A stretch of 64,000 bases of DNA, taken from the NCBI RefSeq assembly GCF_000686125.1, contig NZ_JMMA01000002.1, forward strand, positions 2,108,001-2,172,000, in the 5' to 3' direction. A model generated the notes under the pieces. It was not told the DNA's origin, ran no database searches, and saw only the letters and a program-made list of their open reading frames with translations. The translations under genes were made by a program, and so were the position numbers. Below are positions 1-8,505 of the stretch, piece by piece. Each line of letters starts with the position of its first letter. Position 1 is the first letter of the stretch. The stretch is from Ruminococcus sp. NK3A76. GTDB taxonomy: Bacteria > Bacillota > Clostridia > Oscillospirales > Ruminococcaceae.

Positions 1-50
1 GAAAAATCCGACTGCGCATCTGACACACAATGGTCGTGCGGTATTGCCTT
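1..50 (-). repeat. Truncated copy of the GGCAATACCGCAC-ended repeat
   Basis: The first 50 bases match, on the opposite strand, the left end of the 184-bp element at 13392-13575. Both share the terminal GTGCGGTATTGCC (36-48 here) and an inner GACTGCG followed by A-rich sequence. The element runs off the window edge. Confidence 0.6.
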
Positions 51-52
51 AG

Positions 53-93
53 AAAAAACGCCCCCGAAGTTTCGCTTTGAAAACCTCGGGGGG
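53..93 (-). terminator. Intrinsic terminator of the 141-2093 gene
   Basis: Read on the minus strand, CCCCCGA pairs with TCGGGGG (61-67 with 86-92) and is followed by a six-T run (53-58). It lies just after the stop of the minus-strand membrane protein gene. Confidence 0.85.
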
Positions 94-140
94 TAAATTG
101 TTTTATTACTGTTTGCACTGACTGTCAGCCATGCTGAGTA

Positions 141-2093
141 TTACTTGAAATCGAAGTTATCAAGGTCAAGGTGGCTCGTATCAAGGCCGTCCATAAAGCC
201 GCTCGTGCCGCTGCCGTCAGGAACAAGGGGCTTAACCTCGTCCTTGGGGCCGCCGGTGAGGAGGTTGATACCGCCTGCGCCGCCCTGGCCGTCTTCCTTG
301 GGCTTCTGGATTATAGGCTGCTCACCGAATATCGAGTCAGCGTTGATGTTCTGTGCAGGCTGTGGAACGATAGTCGGTGCAGGCTGCTGGTTAAAGAGAC
401 TGCCGCCAAGCAGGCTGTTGCTCTGCTGACCGGGCTGTGCTGCATTATCCTGTGCAGGGGGCGGAGCAAATGGGCTTGAAAGCGAAGGAGCTCCCTGCGG
501 TGCCGGCTGGGGTGCTGCCTGAGGAACAGGCTGCTGTGCCGGGTTCGGGTTCTGGTGCATAACGCCGCTTACGAACTGCCCTGCTGCCTCGGCCTGCTTG
601 TTTGCCTCTGTCACAGAAGCGCCCTGCGGAACGTAAGATGTGCTGTAGCCGCCGGGGGTATACATCGGGTCGGGGTGGCAGCCTACGGGCGGATTGAGCC
701 CGAAGATATTGAACAGCGTGCCGACAAATGTGGTATCAACTATGAGGTAGTTGATGAAATTCTTGTGGTTATAGGTCTTTCTTCTTGCGTCGTATGTGGT
801 GTTGTCAACAAGGACGTAGTTCTCCATGAACGACCTGGAGTGGAAAAGCGTTACGGTGAAGTAATTCGTCCTGCCGCCTGCCGTAATGAGCGCCTGATTG
901 TTGAAAAGCGACATCGGGTCAGCTTCCATAGAGGATTTGAGTGCCTGAGCGTTGACAGCGCCGAACTTGAACTGTGTCGGGTGCTTGATAGCCCAGTCGT
1001 TGTCCGACTCGATAAACGGTCTCTGGCACATAGGTATAGCGATAACGAATGCAGGAAGGTTTATCACGATAAGCTCGCCCAGCCATACTATCCAGAGCAT
1101 AAAGCCGTTTACAGGCTCAGCATCTCTTGTAGAGGAGTAGGAGTGGGAGGAGCTGTATGACCAGCGGCCTACCTCGTTTATATCCTTGATATCTGTCAAG
1201 AGCATTTTGGGGTGGAGCATTATCTGGAAAACGCTCTTTTTATTCTTGTAGCCGAAATAGTCAAGTGCCTCGTCGCCGTGATAGTCGAAGATGTATTCCT
1301 TAAGGCTGAGCTCATTGAGCTTCTTTATGGATTCCTCGATCTCGCTCTCGCTGTTGCCGAGAAACGCTGCCATACCCATAGTCTCCCACAGGTTGGCATC
1401 GGGGTAGCGGTCGAGGTAATACTGGCAGTAATCCTTCGAATCGCCGAGCATAGAGCCTGCCATCGCGCTTACTGTACCGCCGCCGACAGAGGCTAAGGCA
1501 GTTGATGTGCCGCCATCACCGGCGAGCTCCTTATAGTCAGCGCCGGGCTTTGCAGAGTATTCCTGGTAGATCTTCTTTAAGCCGTCGATCGTCTCCTGGC
1601 TCATAAGCTGGTCAGTAAACGAAACACCCTGAGTGCCGCCTGAGGCATTGATGCTGCTCGCAGCATCGTCAAATGCCTTGGTGATAGGCTTGTCAAAATC
1701 TATATTCACACCGAAATTCGAGAAGGTGTCCGAGAGCTCGTCAAGTGTGTCCTGGAACGAATCGGACATATACTCATACTGATCCTGTCTGTCGTTGTGG
1801 TCATACAGCGCCCACTTGAAGTATGTAGTGAAAAGCAGCGCTACACAAAGCGAGACGATGACCATTTTAGGGCTGCGAAGATGGAACTTCTTGATGAAGA
1901 AGTAGGCAACACCGCCCATTGCACCGCCGTACAGAACAGCCATAAGCACACATAGATATACTATAGGGCACACGCTGTTGAGCTTAAGATAAAGGAATGA
2001 GATAGCCACGCCGGCAAGCGTCGTGCAGACTATCATGAGTATAAGACCGACAACCGAAAATTTATCGGAGGGCTTATAGTATTTTCCGTCCAT
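141..2093 (-). CDS. Large membrane protein with Pro/Gln-rich tail, function unknown
   Basis: I do not recognise the family. The predicted protein is 650 residues. The ATG at 2093 was preferred over an upstream in-frame ATG because it has a G-rich ribosome site (GGGGGAA) at good spacing. About three hydrophobic segments fall in the first 95 residues and another hydrophobic pair near residues 325-350. Between them lies a polar, probably extracytoplasmic region. The last ~160 residues are Pro/Gln/Ala-rich (repeats such as QPAPQGAP) and then Asp/Gly-rich, which suggests a disordered cytoplasmic tail. It stands alone with its own terminator, upstream of a repeat element. Proline-rich tails of this kind often serve as interaction platforms, but that is only an inference here. 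Confidence 0.7.
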   Translation of the reverse strand: MDGKYYKPSDKFSVVGLILMIVCTTLAGVAISFLYLKLNSVCPIVYLCVLMAVLYGGAMGGVAYFFIKKFHLRSPKMVIVSLCVALLFTTYFKWALYDHNDRQDQYEYMSDSFQDTLDELSDTFSNFGVNIDFDKPITKAFDDAASSINASGGTQGVSFTDQLMSQETIDGLKKIYQEYSAKPGADYKELAGDGGTSTALASVGGGTVSAMAGSMLGDSKDYCQYYLDRYPDANLWETMGMAAFLGNSESEIEESIKKLNELSLKEYIFDYHGDEALDYFGYKNKKSVFQIMLHPKMLLTDIKDINEVGRWSYSSSHSYSSTRDAEPVNGFMLWIVWLGELIVINLPAFVIAIPMCQRPFIESDNDWAIKHPTQFKFGAVNAQALKSSMEADPMSLFNNQALITAGGRTNYFTVTLFHSRSFMENYVLVDNTTYDARRKTYNHKNFINYLIVDTTFVGTLFNIFGLNPPVGCHPDPMYTPGGYSTSYVPQGASVTEANKQAEAAGQFVSGVMHQNPNPAQQPVPQAAPQPAPQGAPSLSSPFAPPPAQDNAAQPGQQSNSLLGGSLFNQQPAPTIVPQPAQNINADSIFGEQPIIQKPKEDGQGGAGGINLLTGGPKDEVKPLVPDGSGTSGFMDGLDTSHLDLDNFDFK

Positions 2094-2292
2094 TGATATA
2101 TTCCCCCATGATACATAGTATATTAGTATTATAACATATATGCTCAGATTTTGCAATAGTTTCGGATATTTTTTTGGCAGTTTTCCCGGTGGATAATATA
2201 CAGCTGTAAGGTTTTTTTACAGCTGTACAAATTTCAAAAATAGCTTGCAAAGAAAGTTCTGTTGTGATATAATAATAAAGGTTATATATCAA

Positions 2293-2449
2293 TGTATAAT
2301 GCATCATGCATAATTGAGGTATCACCCTTGCGGGTGATGTATTTTAAAGCGGCTGCGCCGCAAATAGACAGTTGAGAATTGAAAATTTGCCCGAATGGGC
2401 ATACGTTCTGCGCAGCAGGACACAATAATTATGCATTATGCATTTTGCA
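2293..2449. repeat. Palindromic intergenic element, arm type ATGCATAAT
   Basis: Imperfect inverted arms of ~23 bp (2293-2315 and 2427-2449, built on ATGCATAATGCATAAT) enclose three parts. These are GAGGT plus a hairpin ATCACCC/GGGTGAT (2316-2338), the palindrome GCCCGAATGGGC (2389-2400), and a second hairpin (GTTCTGC/GCAGGAC). The same internal order recurs at 8506-8725 and 12443-12683. It fills the gap before the Asp23 gene. Confidence 0.75.
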
Positions 2450-2472
2450 TTTTAGAAAGAAGGAGTGTTTGT

Positions 2473-2826
2473 ATGATAAAGGTAAATAATCACCTCGGCA
2501 CGATAGGCATATCAGACAGGTATCTCAAAACGCTTGTCTCCAAGACCGCCGAGAGCTGCTTCGGCGTTGCCGATATCAACCGTGCAGGCGCCGTTCAGGG
2601 CATCGAGGGCTTTATTAAGCGCAAGAGAGCCGAGAATTTCGGCGTGAGCATCAAGCATACCCCCTCCGGCAGGCCGGTCATCGGGCTGCATATATCGGTA
2701 GCATACGGTGTCAACCTCAACGCTATCGCAAACAGCATAATACATAAGGTCGAATACGTCCTCGAAAGCGAGGCAGGCGTAAAGCCCGAAAAGGTCAACG
2801 TATTCATTGACAAGATGCTCGGATAA
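2473..2826 (+). CDS. Asp23/Gls24 family protein (YloU-like)
   Basis: A 117-residue protein of the Asp23/Gls24 envelope-stress family. It has the typical start (KVNNHLGTIGIS) and the central conserved stretch ending in NSIIHKVEYVLE. The ATG at 2473 follows AGAAGGAGTG; an ORF extension further upstream runs into the repeat element and was rejected. It is followed 25 bp later by the FakA/YloV-like kinase gene, the same order as yloU-yloV in Bacillus subtilis, so the two probably form one transcript. Asp23 proteins are small cytoplasmic, membrane-associated proteins; the exact role of this copy is not known. Confidence 0.88.
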   Translation: MIKVNNHLGTIGISDRYLKTLVSKTAESCFGVADINRAGAVQGIEGFIKRKRAENFGVSIKHTPSGRPVIGLHISVAYGVNLNAIANSIIHKVEYVLESEAGVKPEKVNVFIDKMLG

Positions 2827-2851
2827 GTAATTATTGGTAGGAGGAAAAAAG

Positions 2852-4492
2852 GTGATAACAGGTAAGTTACTTCGTGACGCTTTTATAAGCGGTGCGAACG
2901 GAATCGCAAACAATAAAAAGTCGGTCGATGAGCTCAACGTGTTCCCCGTTCCTGACGGTGATACGGGCACGAATATGGCCATGACCACATCAAACGCTGT
3001 TGCAGAGCTTAAGCACTTAAAGGACGACTGCACAGCAGGTGAAGCTGCAAAGACTATGGCAGCAGGGTGTTTAAGAGGCGCAAGAGGCAACTCGGGCGTT
3101 ATCACATCGCTCATATTCAGAGGCTTCTCAAAGGCTCTGAAGGGCGAGGACAAGTGCGACAGCGAAACGCTTGTAAAGGCTCTGGAGCTCGGCGTAGAGG
3201 GCGCATACAAGAGCGTCATGAAGCCTACAGAGGGTACTATACTCACAGTTGCAAGAGAGGCTTCCGAAAAGGCAAGAGAAGTTTCACGCACGACCAACGA
3301 CCCCGTGCTCATCTGGGAAGAGGTCTGCAGGGCTGCTGAGATATCCCTTGAAAACACACCCAAGCTGCTCCCCGTGCTTGCAAAGGCAGGCGTTGTGGAC
3401 GCAGGCGGCAAGGGCATATGCGTGATATTCGAGGCAATGCTGCACACCTTCAAGACAGGTGAGATACTTGAAAGCACGGCAGACAAGAACGAGCCGGTAG
3501 TGACAGTCGAGACATTCGCTGACACTGTGGGCAAGTTTGATTCTGAGATAACCTTCACATACTGCACTGAGATGCTCATCACAAAGAAGAAGGACTGCGC
3601 AGACCCCTCAAAGCTGCGTGCATACCTTGAAACTATAGGCGACTGCGTGGTCGTTGTCGATGACGACGAGATAATCAAGGTCCATGTTCATACCAATGAC
3701 CCCGGCCTTGCTATACAGAAGGGTCTTGAATTCGGCCACATCAACCTGCCGAAGATAGAGAACATGAAGCTGCAGCACGAAAACGCAAAGAAGCAGGCCG
3801 ACACACCTGAGTTCAAGCCGGTGAAGCCTGACAAGAAATACGGCTTTGTGACAGTTGCAGCCGGCAAGGGCATTGAGGATATGTTCGCAGACCTGGGCGC
3901 CGATTGCATAGTTAAGGGCGGCCAGACTATGAACCCCTCGACAGACGATATACTCAAAGCTATACTCGCCTGCCCTGCAAAGAACGTCTTCGTTCTGCCG
4001 AACAACAAGAATATAATCATGGCAGCCGAGCAGGCTATGAAGCTGTGTGACGACAGAAAGGTAGTAGTGCTACAGACACGCACTATCCCTCAAGGTATAT
4101 CCGCAATGCTCGCATTTGACCCTGATGCTGACACCAAATCAAACATCTCGGCTATGACAGCTGCTCTTGAAGGCGTATCGACAGGTACTATCACCTTTGC
4201 AGCCCGTGACAGCGACTTCGAGGGTCACAACATCAAGAAGGGCGAGATCCTCTGCATGGACAACGGAAGGCTCTCATTCGTTGAGAAGGATCTTGCTAAG
4301 GGCGCATTCAAGCTGACAAAGAAGCTCGTCAAGGGCGACAGCTCGTTTGTGACTATCATCTACGGTGCAGACGTTACCGAGGAAGCTGCCGAGGCGCTCG
4401 CAGAGCAGGTAAGGAACAAATACGGCTCTATCGACGTAAACCTCATAAACGGCGGCCAGCCTGTGTATTACTACATAATATCAGTTGAATAA
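2852..4492 (+). CDS. fakA: DAK-domain fatty acid kinase FakA/YloV-like
   Basis: The protein has 546 residues, close to the ~550 of B. subtilis YloV and Staphylococcus FakA. FakA phosphorylates fatty acids presented by FakB partners for phospholipid synthesis. The N-terminal DhaL/DAK2 nucleotide-binding domain shows the Mg-ligand motif VPDGDTGTNM near residues 35-45 and GARGNSG near residue 85. A middle domain with a conserved cysteine and a C-terminal domain follow, ending in GGQPVYYYIISVE. The likely start is the GTG at 2852, eight bases after TAGGAGG; the TTG at 2834 lies ahead of that site and is unlikely. No FakB gene is nearby. It pairs with the Asp23 gene upstream. Confidence 0.85.
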   Translation: MITGKLLRDAFISGANGIANNKKSVDELNVFPVPDGDTGTNMAMTTSNAVAELKHLKDDCTAGEAAKTMAAGCLRGARGNSGVITSLIFRGFSKALKGEDKCDSETLVKALELGVEGAYKSVMKPTEGTILTVAREASEKAREVSRTTNDPVLIWEEVCRAAEISLENTPKLLPVLAKAGVVDAGGKGICVIFEAMLHTFKTGEILESTADKNEPVVTVETFADTVGKFDSEITFTYCTEMLITKKKDCADPSKLRAYLETIGDCVVVVDDDEIIKVHVHTNDPGLAIQKGLEFGHINLPKIENMKLQHENAKKQADTPEFKPVKPDKKYGFVTVAAGKGIEDMFADLGADCIVKGGQTMNPSTDDILKAILACPAKNVFVLPNNKNIIMAAEQAMKLCDDRKVVVLQTRTIPQGISAMLAFDPDADTKSNISAMTAALEGVSTGTITFAARDSDFEGHNIKKGEILCMDNGRLSFVEKDLAKGAFKLTKKLVKGDSSFVTIIYGADVTEEAAEALAEQVRNKYGSIDVNLINGGQPVYYYIISVE

Positions 4493-4600
4493 AATTACAA
4501 GCGCTCTCCGACAAGCGCAGGCGCAAAAAAGAAGTTTTTTCAAGGCACTTTTTGTTTTTTATATGACAGAAGTGCCTTTGCGTTACTTTGTGAAGCGCCT

Positions 4601-4793
4601 GCTAAAAGAAAAAAGAATAAAGAATAAATAAAAAATAAGAATAAAGGTATCGTGTCTTATCGGTTTTAACCGATAAGAAGAAAGTTTTGCTTTGCAAAAC
4701 ATTTCCCTGCGGTCGATGATATTTATAATCATCGGCGTAGCCGATACCTTTATTATTCATTATTCTTTTTTCTTTATTATTTATTATTTTAGC
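4601..4793. repeat. Palindromic intergenic element, arm type AATAAAGAATAA
   Basis: Inverted A/T-rich arms of ~45-50 bp (4601-4645 and 4746-4793) surround an internal set of hairpins: CTTATCGG/CCGATAAG, GTTTTGC/GCAAAAC and ATCGGC/GCCGAT. The inner junctions AGGTATCG and CGATACCT resemble those of the other elements in this window, but the GCCCGAATGGGC module is absent. The rest of the gap 4493-4600 holds only a weak hairpin (AAGGCACTT/AAGTGCCTT, 4542-4578). Confidence 0.7.
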
Positions 4794-4829
4794 GGTGGCG
4801 CACATATGGAGGGCGCTTATATTTATATA

Positions 4830-4858
4830 TTGACATTCCCGACGGACTGTGTTATACT
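4830..4858 (+). promoter_or_regulatory. Sigma-A promoter of the ZIP transporter gene
   Basis: TTGACA (4830-4835), a 17-base spacer and TATACT (4853-4858), about 100 bases before the ZIP gene start. Confidence 0.85.
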
Positions 4859-4860
4859 AT

Positions 4861-4878
4861 AGTTAGCAGTAACTAACT
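4861..4878. promoter_or_regulatory. Putative metal-regulator operator at the ZIP promoter
   Basis: An inverted repeat AGTTAG-6 nt-CTAACT starts two bases after the -10 box, over the likely transcription start. A repressor bound here would block the promoter. It resembles the DtxR/IdeR box (TTAGGTTAGCCTAACCTAA) but has diverged; the binding protein is not in the window. Confidence 0.5.
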
Positions 4879-4959
4879 CAAATCCGCTCTGCGATCTCAT
4901 CTTTTATCACCTCACCCGGCAGATGCATAGAATAATGACAGAGAGAAAGGAAGGCTTAT

Positions 4960-5742
4960 ATGAATGAACTGATAAAAGGCATATCCGTGCCGTTTATAGG
5001 GACATCGCTCGGGGCTGCCTGCGTGTTCCTGATGAAAAACAAACTCAGCACCACCGTCCAGCGTATACTTGCAGGCTTTGCGGCAGGCGTTATGACAGCA
5101 GCGAGCATATGGAGCCTGCTTATCCCTGCCATAGAACAGAGCGAGGGCAGCATGGGCAGGCTTTCGTTTATCCCGGCGGCGGCAGGGTTTATGATAGGTG
5201 TGTTTTTCCTGCTGATGCTCGATATGCTCATTCCCCACCTGCACATCGGCGCTGAGAAAAGCGAGGGCTTAAAGGCAAGGCTCTCAAAAAACACGATGAT
5301 GATACTTGCGGTAACGCTTCATAATATCCCTGAGGGAATGGCCGTCGGGGTGGTCTATGCAGGGCTGCTCTACGGCGGCGGAGGGATAACGAGTGCAGGG
5401 GCTTTTGCTCTTGCTCTCGGCATAGCCATACAGAATTTCCCTGAGGGCGCTATAATCTCTATGCCCTTGCAGGCCGAGGGTGCAAGCAAGCCAAAGGCCT
5501 TTTTGGCAGGCGTGCTGTCAGGTGCCGCAGAGCCGCTGGGCGCTGTGCTCACCGTTCTTGCGGCCGGGCTTATTATACCTGCGATGCCATATCTGCTGAG
5601 CTTTGCGGCAGGGGCTATGATGTATGTCGTAGTCGAGGAGCTTATACCCGAGATGAGCGAGGGCGAGCATTCAAACATCGGCACTATCTCATTTTCTGTA
5701 GGCTTCTGCGTTATGATGATACTTGATGTGGCTCTTGGCTGA
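4960..5742 (+). CDS. ZIP family divalent metal transporter
   Basis: A 260-residue membrane protein of the ZIP (GufA/ZupT-like) family, which imports zinc and related divalent metals. About eight hydrophobic segments are visible. The paired metal-site motifs of membrane helices 4 and 5 are present: HNIPEG near residue 125 and QNFPEG near residue 160, with Asn replacing the usual first His in the second, as in many GufA-type members. The ATG follows AAAGGAAGG. It is a single-gene unit with its own consensus promoter, an overlapping palindrome and a terminator, consistent with metal-responsive control. Confidence 0.9.
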   Translation: MNELIKGISVPFIGTSLGAACVFLMKNKLSTTVQRILAGFAAGVMTAASIWSLLIPAIEQSEGSMGRLSFIPAAAGFMIGVFFLLMLDMLIPHLHIGAEKSEGLKARLSKNTMMILAVTLHNIPEGMAVGVVYAGLLYGGGGITSAGAFALALGIAIQNFPEGAIISMPLQAEGASKPKAFLAGVLSGAAEPLGAVLTVLAAGLIIPAMPYLLSFAAGAMMYVVVEELIPEMSEGEHSNIGTISFSVGFCVMMILDVALG

Positions 5743-5752
5743 TAAAAACAGT

Positions 5753-5780
5753 GATCCTCCGGTTATGCGCCAGGAGGATC
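5753..5780. terminator. Bidirectional terminator between convergent genes
   Basis: GATCCTCC (5753-5760) pairs with GGAGGATC (5773-5780) between the ZIP gene and the convergent phosphoesterase gene. Confidence 0.7.
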
Positions 5781-5792
5781 TTAACATTCATA

Positions 5793-6911
5793 CTATTCTA
5801 TGTCTATCACCACATACTCTGAGCGGCAGCCGGTCTTGAACGACAGCTCCCAGTCGGATATGCCTGAGGTGACTATGAAATCAGTGTCGTCTATGCGCTT
5901 ATAGCCGTAGGTAAAGTCGTTGGCACCGATAAGCTCGCCGATGCGGTTTATGGGCAGCATCTGCCCGCCGTGGGTGTGGCCTGACAGCACAAGATCGGCG
6001 CCGGCCTCGGCCTCGGCCTGGTAGTCGTTTGGCTGGTGGTCAAGAACGATAGTGTATTTGTCGCTTTCAAGCCCCTGCATAAGCTCTGATATGCTCTTTC
6101 GGCTGCCGTTTCTGTTTTCAAGCTCCTCAGATTTATCGGCACGGCCAATCACATAAAATCTATCGTCCAATAAAACGTACTCGTCTTCGAGAACTGTGAC
6201 ACCGTTCTTTTCAAGCTCGGCTTCCAGGTCGTCCTTGCTGTAACCTCTGCGCTCGTTGCTGTAATAGCCTTTGTCGTGGTTGCCGTAGCAGAAATACACG
6301 CCGTATTCTGTTTCAAGCCTGCCCAGCGCCTTGCAGGCATCGACCATATCCTGCTTCATGGTGCCGTCGTCCACGAAATCGCCTGTTATCACGACGATAT
6401 CGGGGTCTTTGTCGTTTATCTCATCGACGTATCTGCTGAGCCCCTCGCCGTCAAAGGTCGTGCCGATATGCGAGTCGGCAAACTGCACTATGCGCAGAGA
6501 GCCTATATCCTTAGAGGTGCTAAGTGTGTAATTTTTCTCCCACACGTTATTTGCAAGGTGATATCCTATGCCAAGATACACAGCCGCAGCGACAAGTGCC
6601 ACGACACCCTCGATGTAGTGTTTTCTCTCCTTTTTTAATGCCTTTCTCACCGCAAATGCGATGATATTCGAGACAAGGAAGAAAAGCATGAGGTTTAATA
6701 TGCATATCACGGAATTAACGCCGCCGAATATGAAGCCAAGCACGACGCCTATGGCTATGATGCTTAACAGTCCAAAAATATACTCTTTCTTATTGCTGCC
6801 GCCTGCGAGCTTTTTGATAAGCGCAAAGCAAGAGAAGCATATAGTCAGGTAGACCGAGCCAGCAATAAGCAGCCCGAGCACCACCGCAATTATTATCAGC
6901 CACATAGTCAT
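5793..6911 (-). CDS. Membrane-anchored metallophosphoesterase
   Basis: A 372-residue protein with four hydrophobic segments in the first ~125 residues followed by a calcineurin-like phosphoesterase domain. All metal-binding blocks can be read: FADSHIG (D-x-H), GDFVDDG, GNHDKG, and SGHTHGGQ close to the C terminus. The layout matches the YkuE-like/membrane metallophosphoesterase group, whose substrates are mostly unknown (some act on lipid-linked pyrophosphates). The ATG at 6911 follows AGGAGGAG at good spacing. It is transcribed alone, divergent from the RNA candidate and ilvE. Confidence 0.87.
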   Translation of the reverse strand: MTMWLIIIAVVLGLLIAGSVYLTICFSCFALIKKLAGGSNKKEYIFGLLSIIAIGVVLGFIFGGVNSVICILNLMLFFLVSNIIAFAVRKALKKERKHYIEGVVALVAAAVYLGIGYHLANNVWEKNYTLSTSKDIGSLRIVQFADSHIGTTFDGEGLSRYVDEINDKDPDIVVITGDFVDDGTMKQDMVDACKALGRLETEYGVYFCYGNHDKGYYSNERRGYSKDDLEAELEKNGVTVLEDEYVLLDDRFYVIGRADKSEELENRNGSRKSISELMQGLESDKYTIVLDHQPNDYQAEAEAGADLVLSGHTHGGQMLPINRIGELIGANDFTYGYKRIDDTDFIVTSGISDWELSFKTGCRSEYVVIDIE

Positions 6912-7034
6912 ACATCACTCTCCTCCTGTCGGTATTAATACAATTATACTATACTTGCGGCGATGTGTCAACTTTCCTGCTATGATTTTACAGCATTAAA
7001 GGCTTTATATTTTTCTTTATCTTTTCCCCTGACT

Positions 7035-7063
7035 TTCACATAAGTTTCACAATTATGTAGTAT
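7035..7063 (+). promoter_or_regulatory. Promoter candidate for the 7070-7222 transcript
   Basis: TTCACA (7035-7040), 17 bases, TAGTAT (7058-7063), followed by A/T-rich sequence. It is weaker than consensus, but nothing coding lies downstream before the terminator at 7181-7220. Confidence 0.45.
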
Positions 7064-7069
7064 TATATT

Positions 7070-7222
7070 TACAGGTCAAGGGACAGCCTTAATAATTACG
7101 ACAGCTTGCAGCTTACGTCTTTGTTTATTTCAATCGTCCCGACAAATTATTATTTTTCTTCATCCATATATCGCTAAATGGCCGCAGCGCTTCCCCCCTT
7201 CGCTGCGGCTGTTTTTTTTTGC
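7070..7222 (+). ncRNA. Candidate small RNA of ~150 nt, unknown family
   Basis: A promoter-like sequence is followed by ~110 non-coding bases and then a strong intrinsic terminator: GCCGCAGCG/CGCTGCGGC with an eight-T run, ending near 7220. ilvE has its own consensus promoter further down (7328-7356), so this unit looks like a separate small transcript rather than the ilvE leader. GGGAC near 7081 can pair with GTCCC near 7137. No T-box, 6S or SRP signature was recognised. Confidence 0.45.
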
Positions 7223-7327
7223 AGTTTTGTATGCCCTTTTTATTCACTCACAGCATATATGCCGGCATATTATACCCATGTGATGAAAGATTTTCACCCA
7301 AAAAATTCATTTTTTCCAAAAAAGGGC

Positions 7328-7356
7328 TTGAAATCTAAGGAAAAAAGTATTATAAT
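7328..7356 (+). promoter_or_regulatory. Sigma-A promoter of ilvE
   Basis: TTGAAA (7328-7333), 17-base spacer, TATAAT (7351-7356), 35 bases before the ilvE start codon. Confidence 0.85.
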
Positions 7357-7390
7357 TAATGTAGACTATTTTTTGAAAGAAGGATATATT

Positions 7391-8458
7391 ATGGAAATAA
7401 GGTTTGAACAGACAAAAACCCCCAAGGCTAAGCCTACTGATGAGTCCAAGCTCGGCTTCGGTCATATCTTTACAGACCATATGTTTGTGATGAACTATGA
7501 TGCAGGCCAGGGCTGGCATGATGCAAGGATTGTTCCTTACGGCGAGATAAGCCTTTCCCCTGCTTCTATGTGCCTGCATTACGGTCAGGAGATATTCGAG
7601 GGCTTAAAGGCTTACAGAACAGCTGACGGCACAGTTCAGCTTTTCAGACCCGACGAGAACTACAAGAGAATGAACAATTCGGCAGACCGTATGGTTATCC
7701 CCAAGATCGATGAGGAATTCATGATAGAGGCTACCAAGAAGCTCATTTCTATCGAGAAGGACTGGGTGCCTCACACTGACGGTGCATCTCTCTACATCAG
7801 ACCTTTCATCATCGCTACTGACCCCTATGTAGGTGTCAAGCCGGCAGATCATTATCTGTTCTTTATCATTCTCTCTCCCTCAGGCCCCTACTACTCCACA
7901 GGTCTTGACCCTGTTAAGATCTACGTTGAGCAGAAGTATGTAAGAGCAGTAAGAGGCGGCACAGGCTTTGCAAAGACTGCTGCTAACTACGCTATCTCCC
8001 TTAAGGGTCAGGACGAGGCTCACAACCAGGATTACGAGCAGGTTCTCTGGCTCGACGGTGTTGAGCAGAAGTACATCGAGGAAGTCGGCTCGATGAACAT
8101 CTTCTTCGTTATCGACGGCGAGGTCATCACTCCTGAGCTCACAGGCTCTGTTCTCCCCGGCATAACAAGAAAGAGCGCCCTTGATGTATGCAAGGCCAAG
8201 GGCATCAAGGCTACCGAGAGAAGGATAACCATTCAGGAAGTAGCAGAGGCTTACGATGCAGGCAAGCTCGACGAGGTATTCGGCACAGGTACTGCTGCTG
8301 TTATCTCCCCTGTTGGTCACCTTAAGTGGGGCGACAAGGTAATGACTATCAACGACAACAAGATAGGGCCTATCTCCCAGATGCTCTACGATACAATGAC
8401 AGGTATCCAGTGGGGCAAGATCGAAGACACATTCGGCTGGACTGTAAAGATAGACTGA
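7391..8458 (+). CDS. ilvE: Branched-chain amino acid aminotransferase
   Basis: A 355-residue class IV PLP aminotransferase, the usual length of the BCAT2/eukaryote-like branch. It interconverts Leu/Ile/Val and their 2-oxo acids using 2-oxoglutarate/glutamate. Recognisable blocks are HYGQEIFEGLKAYR near residue 65, ASLYIRPF near 132, the PLP lysine in FAKTAANYAISL (Lys195), and GTGTAAVISPV near the end. The true start is the ATG at 7391 after GAAGGATAT; an in-frame extension back to 7178 crosses the upstream terminator and promoter and was rejected. It has its own promoter and terminator, so it is monocistronic. Confidence 0.95.
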   Translation: MEIRFEQTKTPKAKPTDESKLGFGHIFTDHMFVMNYDAGQGWHDARIVPYGEISLSPASMCLHYGQEIFEGLKAYRTADGTVQLFRPDENYKRMNNSADRMVIPKIDEEFMIEATKKLISIEKDWVPHTDGASLYIRPFIIATDPYVGVKPADHYLFFIILSPSGPYYSTGLDPVKIYVEQKYVRAVRGGTGFAKTAANYAISLKGQDEAHNQDYEQVLWLDGVEQKYIEEVGSMNIFFVIDGEVITPELTGSVLPGITRKSALDVCKAKGIKATERRITIQEVAEAYDAGKLDEVFGTGTAAVISPVGHLKWGDKVMTINDNKIGPISQMLYDTMTGIQWGKIEDTFGWTVKID

Positions 8459-8474
8459 TACCGATGATCTATTT

Positions 8475-8505
8475 ATCCCTCTCCTTTTTGGAGGGGGATT
8501 TTTTT
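8475..8505 (+). terminator. Intrinsic terminator of ilvE
   Basis: ATCCCTCTCC (8475-8484) pairs with GGAGGGGGAT (8490-8499) and is followed by a T run. Confidence 0.9.

Noticed and set aside
145-1496. Several plus-strand ORFs of 60-200 codons
   Set aside because: They are antisense to the large membrane protein gene, lack ribosome sites and have low-complexity or Cys-rich compositions typical of shadow frames.
2512-3678. A 388-codon minus-strand ORF opposite the FakA-like gene
   Set aside because: Ser/Thr-rich translation is the normal antisense product of a codon-biased gene; the opposite strand has clear family motifs and a ribosome site.
7178-7390. In-frame N-terminal extension of IlvE
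   Set aside because: It spans a terminator and the ilvE promoter; the ATG at 7391 has the ribosome site and matches the family start.
6912-7390. T-box leader for ilvE
   Set aside because: No T-box sequence or specifier-loop arrangement was found, and ilvE has its own promoter after the terminator.
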